From contig NZ_CP022957.1 of the NCBI RefSeq assembly GCF_002269385.1, positions 491,001 through 555,000 on the forward strand: DNA of 64,000 bases, given 5' to 3'. This stretch comes from Maribacter cobaltidurans. GTDB taxonomy: Bacteria > Bacteroidota > Bacteroidia > Flavobacteriales > Flavobacteriaceae. Within the stretch, counting starts at the first letter, position 1. Every line of letters starts with the position of its first letter. The notes below the pieces were generated by a model. The model did no database searches. It saw only the letters and a list, made by a program, of their open reading frames with translations, and had not been told where the DNA came from. Position numbers and translations under genes: made by a program. Shown piece by piece: positions 1-6,897 of the stretch.

Positions 1-1656
1 GGCACCTAGACCAAGAAGAAGGAACGTCCTATTAAACTCCCTATTATCTTGGACATCTTCGTTCAACAAAGGGTTACCCGCCAAGTCCAATACAATATTC
101 TTATAACTTCCTATACTTTGTGTTTTTATATGTTCCAACCTAAATCCTGGGGTAAGGGTCAACTTGGAAGTAACATTAAAAATATTTTCGCCAAAGAAGG
201 CGAGGTTTGCATTTGGAAAATCAAATTCTGATTGTCTTTCATAGTTGGGAAAATCTTCATCGGCAAAGTTAAAATCAGCATTGGTATCGGCAGACCCAGG
301 ACCCTGTCTTTGATCATTATTGGTCCTATAAATTTTAGACCCCAATAGAAGTGCTGACTGTGAATCTCCCAGCTTATATCTCGTGAGTAAACGGGCCTCT
401 GCACCCCAGTTTTTAAAATTGTCCACTAATAATTCCCTTGGTTCCTCGAGGTCGTCCGGTTGCGATACCCTATTGGTCCTAAAGCCTAGAGCGCTTCGGG
501 AGGCATCCAATCCAAATATATTTAGACTAAAATCGGTATTTGTGGAAAATTTATGGTCCAAGCGTGCCGAATATAATTTCCAACTTACATCGAACCAATT
601 CCTACTTCTGTTGCTATAGGTCGGGTCTTGAATGAATTGTGCATCTGTAAGTCCACCCGGCTGTTGTGCCAAATAATCCAAAAACGTGGTCTCAAGAGTC
701 AGTTTTGTCCTATCCGAAACTTGATAACCCACATGCGCATAGTAATTTCGGCTATTGTAATTCGAATTTGGCCTAAAACCATTGCCTTCCTTATAATTGA
801 AATAGGTGTAGTAACTCAATTTCCCTACGGTTCCACTCAGACTGTTAAAGCTTGTTTTGAGATCATAAGAACCCAAAGTCTGTCTGCTCACCCATTCTAT
901 CTTCTTTGAAGGATTGGGTGCCTTAAACTTAAAGTTGACAAGTCCACCAAATTGCGTCCCATACTGCAAGGAAGCGGCACCTCGTACCACCTGTATTTCC
1001 TCTAACGCTTCCGCCGGAGGTGTATAGTAGCTTTCGGGATATCCCAAAACATCGGCACTAATGTCATAACCGTTCTGCCTTGTATTGAAGTTGGCCGTTC
1101 TATTGGGGTCCAGTCCCCTTCCCCCTATATTTAATTGTAGTCCCGCATCTCCATTATCATAGATATTTAAACCGACTACCTGACTGTAAACCTGCCTTGA
1201 GTTGTTAGCTGCCATATTTCCGGTGATACCTTCCAACAATACAACCTCACTTTTCTTTCCTGCATAGATAGCCGTTCCATCCACTTTTTTCAGTTGTTTT
1301 AGCTCAAATATTTGCTCTCGCTTTTGGGAAAGTACCACTTCCGATAAATTTTGGGTCTTCAGACGCTCCAGTCTTAAATTAAGATTAGTGTCTTCCCTAA
1401 TTGTCAATTCCCTTTCCTGAATTTCAAACTCATAGGCAAAAATTACCAAGGAATATTCTCCCGGTGTTATATTTTTAAAAAGAAAGCGTCCATCCAAATC
1501 CGTTGTCTCCAGACGCTCTAACTGTTTCATATAGATTTCCGCATCAACTACGGGAACTCCTTCCGTATCCACAATTGTACCGGATAAATTAACTTGTCCG
1601 AATGCTGAAAATGTTATTAAAAACAATAGTATGTAGCTATATTCCCTTAATTTCAT
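1..1656 (-). CDS. TonB-dependent outer-membrane receptor, FecA-like, C-terminus beyond the window
   Basis: Translating the minus strand from the ATG at 1656 gives 552 codons open to the window edge. Residues 1-20 form a signal peptide ending AFGQ. Residues 22-100 are a carboxypeptidase-regulatory-like domain (GTIVDTEGVPVVDAE, DLDGRF). Residues 115-245 are the plug, with EGITGNMAANNSRQVYSQV, NIGGRGLDPNR and VVRGAASLQYG. The start of the beta barrel follows. The plug resembles FecA-type ferric-siderophore or citrate receptors. It is the last visible gene of the DUF4856-imelysin-HTTM operon and overlaps the HTTM gene by 20 bases. Iron or metal uptake is inferred from that context; the ligand is unknown. 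Confidence 0.88.
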   Translation of the reverse strand, partial: MKLREYSYILLFLITFSAFGQVNLSGTIVDTEGVPVVDAEIYMKQLERLETTDLDGRFLFKNITPGEYSLVIFAYEFEIQERELTIREDTNLNLRLERLKTQNLSEVVLSQKREQIFELKQLKKVDGTAIYAGKKSEVVLLEGITGNMAANNSRQVYSQVVGLNIYDNGDAGLQLNIGGRGLDPNRTANFNTRQNGYDISADVLGYPESYYTPPAEALEEIQVVRGAASLQYGTQFGGLVNFKFKAPNPSKKIEWVSRQTLGSYDLKTSFNSLSGTVGKLSYYTYFNYKEGNGFRPNSNYNSRNYYAHVGYQVSDRTKLTLETTFLDYLAQQPGGLTDAQFIQDPTYSNRSRNWFDVSWKLYSARLDHKFSTNTDFSLNIFGLDASRSALGFRTNRVSQPDDLEEPRELLVDNFKNWGAEARLLTRYKLGDSQSALLLGSKIYRTNNDQRQGPGSADTNADFNFADEDFPNYERQSEFDFPNANLAFFGENIFNVTSKLTLTPGFRLEHIKTQSIGSYKNIVLDLAGNPLLNEDVQDNREFNRTFLLLGLGA

Positions 1657-3004
1657 CTTTAAATGGTGTTATCCAGTTTTTATGTAAAAACGATTCCTTT
1701 TGACTTGTCAAATCTATTTTGGGGTCTATGAATTGCGTACTTAACCTTCCATTGAGACTCACCTTACAATCCACATAAACCTCAACCGACTTATGGCCAT
1801 CCTTCTCAAAATGATTTTTTAAGAAATGGGCATATTCCAAAATAAAATCCGGTTGAAATGCCATTTGTTTTTCCTGAAAAGGGGTCAAAAAATCGGAGTT
1901 GTTCACATAGAACCAGCGTCCTGTGTCCCCATTGACAATCTTAAACTGTGCGTAGCCTGTCTTCTCCATTAGCATAACTCTCCATGAAAACCTGTACCCT
2001 TCCTCGGTCCAAAAAAGTTCCCCGGGATAAAGAAGATATCTAAAAGGAAATGTCAATTGAATTATGAAGAAAATTGAAATTAACCCCAAAACAAATTTTC
2101 TCCTTAATGGTGATCGGTACTTGAATGCCATATTATTTTTAAAACGACCTACGTCAATTTTGAAAATTTTTGCCACTCCGTTGAGGATTCTTTGGTGAAC
2201 ATCCGCATCAAAAAATATGAGTGCTGACACAATCATGATGTAGGGAAACATACCGATGGGAAACAAAACCCGTGTAAGCACATGAAAGATAATGACCAAC
2301 AAAAATGCATAAGGGCGGGTCCTTTTCACCAATAGTAAAAACGGTATGGCCAAATCGTATAAAGCCCCGGACCAACTGAACGCATATTGTACCCATTCCT
2401 GCCCCAACAAACCCCCTATATACGGTATATCAAATTTTGATGGCAACCATATTTTTAAGGGCATGGCCTTGAGCAACCAATCCGAATTCAGCTTGGCAAG
2501 ACCGGCATAAAAGTAGACAATGCCTAAGAGTAATTTTATGCTATTTACCGACCATGCCGGTATATATTGAAAGGCCTTAGTCCTATTTCTCCAAGCATCT
2601 ACCGAAAAATAGGTGTTCGCCGGTAGAAAAATCATCAAAAAACTGAGGATACTGATGAAATAATAATGGTTCAAGTAAGTGGTCTTGTCCATCAGCTCTA
2701 TATAAGTAAAACTTAAAAAGAAAATAACGATTGCCGTTTTATACCGATAACCCAAGGCGACAAAGAATGCCGAAACCCCGCAGACTATAAAAAGTAAATA
2801 CGTTAAATCACCCAGGGGTTTTATCCATTCAAATCCATAATAGGAAAAAAAGAATTTGGGTTGGATGTACAGTTTATCGATCCATCCATTGGCCCAAAAT
2901 CTTATGATACTAAAAAGCATCATGAAACCAAAAAAAATACGAAAGACCGCCAAAGGGGCGGCCTCCATAGGAGCTTTAATATATTTCTCAATAATCGATC
3001 CCAT
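1637..3004 (-). CDS. HTTM domain membrane protein (vitamin K gamma-carboxylase-like fold)
   Basis: The 455-residue protein has many hydrophobic segments in its first 320 residues, typical of the HTTM family related to vitamin K-dependent gamma-carboxylase (RIFFGFMMLFSIIRFW near the N-terminus, then KLLLGIVYFYAGLAKLNSDWL, where the conserved YxxAGxxKL pattern is seen). A soluble tail of about 135 residues follows. The ATG shares one base with the stop of the imelysin gene, and the gene overlaps the receptor start, so the three are translated from one message. In Bacteroidota this HTTM type is often found between imelysin and TonB-receptor genes. Its reaction is unknown. Confidence 0.82.
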   Translation of the reverse strand: MGSIIEKYIKAPMEAAPLAVFRIFFGFMMLFSIIRFWANGWIDKLYIQPKFFFSYYGFEWIKPLGDLTYLLFIVCGVSAFFVALGYRYKTAIVIFFLSFTYIELMDKTTYLNHYYFISILSFLMIFLPANTYFSVDAWRNRTKAFQYIPAWSVNSIKLLLGIVYFYAGLAKLNSDWLLKAMPLKIWLPSKFDIPYIGGLLGQEWVQYAFSWSGALYDLAIPFLLLVKRTRPYAFLLVIIFHVLTRVLFPIGMFPYIMIVSALIFFDADVHQRILNGVAKIFKIDVGRFKNNMAFKYRSPLRRKFVLGLISIFFIIQLTFPFRYLLYPGELFWTEEGYRFSWRVMLMEKTGYAQFKIVNGDTGRWFYVNNSDFLTPFQEKQMAFQPDFILEYAHFLKNHFEKDGHKSVEVYVDCKVSLNGRLSTQFIDPKIDLTSQKESFLHKNWITPFKDEIKGI

Positions 3005-4137
3005 TAGTCACCGTCTGCGTCCACAAAATCGATACTGATACTCATAGCAGAAACCATATCCACCTTTAACAAAGGAACCGCTTTTTGCACTTCATCATAG
3101 GCAAGCAACATATCGGTCGGGGGATTATTATTCTCAATCTCACCTCTAAATGTCGACAGACCCAGAACAGCCTCTCTGGCCAAATCAAACTGTTTGTTTA
3201 TCAATAGGGCTAGGTCCTCTCCGTTTTTAACTGAATTTAATTCGTCCAGATAAGTGGCCAAGCTTTCACCGTTCCCATTGGTACCAAAAGATTTACCGTT
3301 AAAAAAATTTTGAACAGCATTCAGTCCTTCCAAAAACAAGGTTTTGGAAATATCGCCTTTATAATAGGCCTCAACATTTTGAGGCAAAGGGCTACCCGAA
3401 AATACCCCAAGTGGTATACCCATTTTACCCGCTCTTAGATATTTTTCAAAGTAGAAAATATAATCATTGACCAACCTATCCACAGAAGCTGTTGCAGATG
3501 CACCGTCATTGGCGACGAAGGTATCCCTATAACCGCCTGTCCATTCGCTTAAAACACTATCAGTAAGATTTACCATGTCATCTACTACGGAATTTAAATA
3601 AGCGAAAAGTGGTTCTTTTTCCGTGCCATTATAGCGAGTAACAATGGCGGCATCATTTTCCCCCAGGCCATTAATAAGATAATCCAAGGCGGGGAAACCT
3701 TTTGCATCCCTATTGGAGGAAAGTGAAAGATCGTAATTATCATTAATGATAAAACTTTCTATCTTTTCGCTATCCGTAGGATAAATATTCATGTTCAATT
3801 GGTAACCAACACTTTCAGCTGGACCAATTTCAAACATGGCCACATGCTGCCAAGTCGTATAAGCCGCAATCCATGATGAGCGCAATTCAATGAGGTTAGT
3901 TTCATTCACATCGGATTGGTAGGCCTCCAAAGAAGCTTTTAAGGTTGCCAAATCCGAAGAGAATTCGGTATAGGAGGGTATAATTATATTGTCCGCCCAA
4001 TTAACGAGCATACTACTTCTTTCAAACATCTCCCCTTCTCCAGGCGATGGGTTCGGTTCTCCCTCTCCTATGCTATCATCCGAGCATGCCCCTATTATGG
4101 CAAGGATACATATTATACCAAAGAATTTTTTCATCAT
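3004..4137 (-). CDS. imelysin-family lipoprotein
   Basis: The 377-residue protein starts with two Met codons and a lipoprotein signal (IIGACSDD, Cys at about residue 18), followed by an acidic low-complexity linker. The rest matches the imelysin/IrpA fold: WIAAYTTWQHVAMFEIGPAESVG early and KGFPALDYLI in the middle. The GxHxxE motif of M75 imelysins is replaced here by GFPALD, so peptidase activity is unlikely. A role in periplasmic or surface iron binding is the usual proposal for such relatives. It lies 53 bases after the DUF4856 gene and is translationally coupled to the HTTM gene. Confidence 0.85.
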   Translation of the reverse strand: MMKKFFGIICILAIIGACSDDSIGEGEPNPSPGEGEMFERSSMLVNWADNIIIPSYTEFSSDLATLKASLEAYQSDVNETNLIELRSSWIAAYTTWQHVAMFEIGPAESVGYQLNMNIYPTDSEKIESFIINDNYDLSLSSNRDAKGFPALDYLINGLGENDAAIVTRYNGTEKEPLFAYLNSVVDDMVNLTDSVLSEWTGGYRDTFVANDGASATASVDRLVNDYIFYFEKYLRAGKMGIPLGVFSGSPLPQNVEAYYKGDISKTLFLEGLNAVQNFFNGKSFGTNGNGESLATYLDELNSVKNGEDLALLINKQFDLAREAVLGLSTFRGEIENNNPPTDMLLAYDEVQKAVPLLKVDMVSAMSISIDFVDADGD

Positions 4138-4190
4138 AACGTTTAACTATAATCTTAGTATTGAAAAAACTGAATTAAACTTATTTCTTT

Positions 4191-5480
4191 TTATTCTGCG
4201 GCCTGTGCTACCGTAAAGTCAAACCTAGCGGCGATTGCCTCAGAAATTGTATCCAAAGTATCTGGGGTTACATCCCAAAGTCCGTTTTCACCATCTTCCA
4301 AAAGACTGGTCAAAAAAGCTTCGGTTTCCGATTTTGAAAAATAAGGCTCCCCGGTATTTGGCTTCCTAGTAAATTGGAGACTATAGATGAAACCATAGGC
4401 TTCTGAAAGGGAATGAAAAGCTCCACCATAGTTGGGAGTTTCCAAGGATAATTTTGATTTGCCTCCTTGCAAGTAATAAATGGCACGTATGGCGATTACT
4501 TTTGAAATATTCTCCCTAATGATATTGGCCTGTTGATCCCTTACATCATATTTTTTGGCGACGATAGCCGCACGACCAAGCTTAAAGGCTTGGAATATTT
4601 CATCCGCGATTCCAGAAAAATCATCATCGGAATCTGCTCTTTCAATGTACTCGTTCAAGAAACTGTCAGCTCCTAAATCTGCATTCGGATTAGAGGGATC
4701 CGCATTTAGACCGTAAGCGTATCCGTAAGCTTCATCCCATTTATGCTCCATCGTGGTGTAGGGTTTACCTTCTTCTACAACTCCCTCGTCATTGTTATCA
4801 ATATTTTCACCCTCGTCCAAAACCGATGGACTTAAGTAATTGTTCAACATCTGGTCCGCCATTAAACTACCGATCAATGATTTGGCAAATAGCTGGTTGT
4901 ATTCCAAACCTTGACCACTTACATACCTAGTCCGCTCCCCATCCGCTATTTGTCCTGCCGTACCTGCTGCAGCGGCTACTTCCCAATTTGGATATACCTC
5001 GTTAACCTGTGCACTAATGAAGCCATCCACCTTTGTTCTAATCAAGGCTTGATCCGTAGCATTGGTAGAAAAATAATCTGCCGAAGCTGCAACCTTACTC
5101 CGTAAACTTTTATCAGAAGCATTTAAGGAGGCATCCTCAAAGTCGTCCGCGCCTTCCTCATGTGCGAACATACCTGTTAACTTTTGCAATGAATTAGTTG
5201 GAACATTAAAGGTGGAAAGTAGTTCCTGCCCCATTTTAATTCGGGTTGTTTGACCATCAAAGCTTACCGTATTTTGACCGTCCCTAGTAAAAACATAATT
5301 TGTTGGGTTTTCAATTGCTGTTTCACAGGGTGCACAACTACCTCCGCAATCAACTCCCGTTTCATCTCCGTTCATAACACCATCTGCACAGGTTGTTATA
5401 TCTATACCGTCGTCATCCGAGCTACAAGAGATAAAAAAAATACCTGTAAAGAGCATTAATGAATATGTAAATTTCCTCAT
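4191..5480 (-). CDS. DUF4856 domain lipoprotein
   Basis: The 429-residue protein has a lipoprotein signal (FFISCSSDDD), then the Cys-rich cell-surface segment with NGDETGVDCGGSC that precedes many flavobacterial secreted domains. A domain matching DUF4856 follows (TFNVPTNSLQKLTGMFAHEEGADDFED, MEHKWDEAYGYAYGL, GKSKLSLETPNYGGAFHSLSEAYGFIYSLQ). DUF4856 proteins are regularly encoded next to imelysin and TonB receptors and are presumed to handle iron at the surface; no reaction is known. This is the first gene of the operon and carries the promoter. Confidence 0.85.
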   Translation of the reverse strand: MRKFTYSLMLFTGIFFISCSSDDDGIDITTCADGVMNGDETGVDCGGSCAPCETAIENPTNYVFTRDGQNTVSFDGQTTRIKMGQELLSTFNVPTNSLQKLTGMFAHEEGADDFEDASLNASDKSLRSKVAASADYFSTNATDQALIRTKVDGFISAQVNEVYPNWEVAAAAGTAGQIADGERTRYVSGQGLEYNQLFAKSLIGSLMADQMLNNYLSPSVLDEGENIDNNDEGVVEEGKPYTTMEHKWDEAYGYAYGLNADPSNPNADLGADSFLNEYIERADSDDDFSGIADEIFQAFKLGRAAIVAKKYDVRDQQANIIRENISKVIAIRAIYYLQGGKSKLSLETPNYGGAFHSLSEAYGFIYSLQFTRKPNTGEPYFSKSETEAFLTSLLEDGENGLWDVTPDTLDTISEAIAARFDFTVAQAAE

Positions 5481-5497
5481 CTGATTTTATTTAAGTT

Positions 5498-5518
5498 TAT
5501 TTAGACTTGTTTTAAATA
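5498..5518. promoter_or_regulatory. imperfect 21-base palindrome at the transcription start of the iron-type operon
   Basis: The arms TATTTA and TAAATA are separated by nine bases. Seven of nine arm positions pair, with the outer six perfect. It sits immediately downstream of the -7 element, where a repressor would block initiation. Its look (TTTAGAC...TTTTAAA) is reminiscent of DtxR/MntR-family operators. That assignment is inference, and no standard Fur box was recognised. Confidence 0.35.
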
Positions 5519-5524
5519 GAGTTG

Positions 5525-5555
5525 CAAACCTAATACAACTTTTAAAAAAACACAA
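5525..5555 (-). promoter_or_regulatory. Bacteroidota promoter for the DUF4856-imelysin-HTTM-receptor operon
   Basis: On the minus strand there is a TTG (5555-5553), a 20-base spacer, and TAGGTTTG (5532-5525). This matches the TTG/TAnnTTTG consensus and lies about 45 bases before the DUF4856 ATG. Confidence 0.65.
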
Positions 5556-5699
5556 GGTTATTTGTAATAAATCTAAATAAAATTAATTATGAGATTCAGA
5601 AGGCGTGAAGATGCCTAGAAAGAACTAGTGGGCTCTTCTTGGCAAGTGTCTCTTGGAGTTAGAGTTACAAAAAGATAATATTGAAAGACAATACTATTG

Positions 5700-6875
5700 C
5701 TATTCCGCAGAAATCCTGTTCTCAAATAGGAATACCCCATTTTTGTTAGATATTACTATATCCGCTTTTCCATTGCCGTTAACATCCCGAGCTACAATGT
5801 TAAGTCCGGCCCCGGAATCATCGTCCAAAATATGCTCCTTAAAGTATGGTGCAATTCCCGGGGTAAACTCAAACCATAACAAGTATGGAGTATCGGCATC
5901 TCCTTCATCCCTACCGTTGTGCGCCAAAAAACGCTTGCCTGTAATATAATCTTCCTTGCCATCACCATTAAGGTCGGCCATTATAGAAGAATGTGTCTGG
6001 GCGGTGGTTTCGCTCATCAAATGAGTATTAAAGCTACCGTCCTGAAGCTGCTCATGCCACCAGATTCCCAATTTATGGGCCGATGCACTTACGACATCCT
6101 GCTGGCCATCGCCGTTTACATCCAATACCTGCATATGGGAACAAGGTTCCCCCAAGCTTGTTTTATGAAATTTCCAGTCCCCGGATGATTTATTCTTTTT
6201 TCCCTCAAACCAACCATCTGCAATTACCACATCCTTTATACCGTCTTTATTCAGGTCCCCATATCCTATTCCATGCGAATACCTGTCCGTTCCAGGAACA
6301 TTTTCAGCACTTAAGGCATGTCTTTTCCACTCTTTTTCTCCACTTTTCAAGGGTGCTTGCAGCCATACAATTTGCTTTTTTTCTACGTCCCCACATAAGA
6401 TATCCAAGCGACCATCCCCATCTATGTCCACAAAACCGGGTGATTCATTAGCTATACCCATGGAATCGGCAATCATATGTTTCTCCCACTGCTGATTTTC
6501 TACCTTGGGGTTTTCAAACCAAAAACCTGCCTTTCCCGGATAATCAATAATAACCACATCGTCCCATCCATCTAAATTTACATCCATTCCCAAATTTAGA
6601 AACGACTCGCTATACTCTTCATAGGGATCAAATACTCTTGAAGGTGCCAACTCATGTTTTTCCCAATTTGGAGCTTCAAACCAATAGTACCCGGCAATAA
6701 TATCTAAAAGGCCATCTTTGTTTAAATCGGCAACCGCCACACCCTCAGATATAAAATCCCGTGTCAATACCGTTTTCTTAAAATTACCTTCTTCAACATT
6801 CTGTCCAAATAGGGAACACGTAGCTATCATACAAAACAACCCGAATTGAAGCATGGCAAACGTTACTTTTTTCAT
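5700..6875 (-). CDS. secreted FG-GAP/VCBS repeat protein
   Basis: The 391-residue protein has a signal peptide ending SLFGQ. The rest is a run of FG-GAP/VCBS beta-propeller repeats marked by Asp-rich loops: DLNKDGLLDI, DVNLDGWDDV, DIDGDGRLDI, DLNKDGIKDV, DVNGDGQQDV, DLNGDGKEDY and DVNGNGKADI. These loops normally bind calcium and the propeller usually mediates binding to other molecules; no catalytic motif is seen. It starts 22 bases after the cupredoxin-dehydrogenase gene and closes that three-gene operon, so it probably works outside the cell or in the periplasm with the two upstream products. Confidence 0.85.
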   Translation of the reverse strand: MKKVTFAMLQFGLFCMIATCSLFGQNVEEGNFKKTVLTRDFISEGVAVADLNKDGLLDIIAGYYWFEAPNWEKHELAPSRVFDPYEEYSESFLNLGMDVNLDGWDDVVIIDYPGKAGFWFENPKVENQQWEKHMIADSMGIANESPGFVDIDGDGRLDILCGDVEKKQIVWLQAPLKSGEKEWKRHALSAENVPGTDRYSHGIGYGDLNKDGIKDVVIADGWFEGKKNKSSGDWKFHKTSLGEPCSHMQVLDVNGDGQQDVVSASAHKLGIWWHEQLQDGSFNTHLMSETTAQTHSSIMADLNGDGKEDYITGKRFLAHNGRDEGDADTPYLLWFEFTPGIAPYFKEHILDDDSGAGLNIVARDVNGNGKADIVISNKNGVFLFENRISAE

Positions 6876-6897
6876 CTTTTATTATTCTTTTTAGATA

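Noticed and set aside
383..909. Plus-strand frames at the left edge
   Set aside because: The minus strand encodes a TonB-dependent receptor across the whole region, so these are shadows.
5581..5699. Possible small gene or repeat between the DUF4856 promoter and the FG-GAP gene
   Set aside because: Short matching arms such as CTAG-AAAGAA-CTAG are present but there is no clear long stem, frame or second copy in the window.
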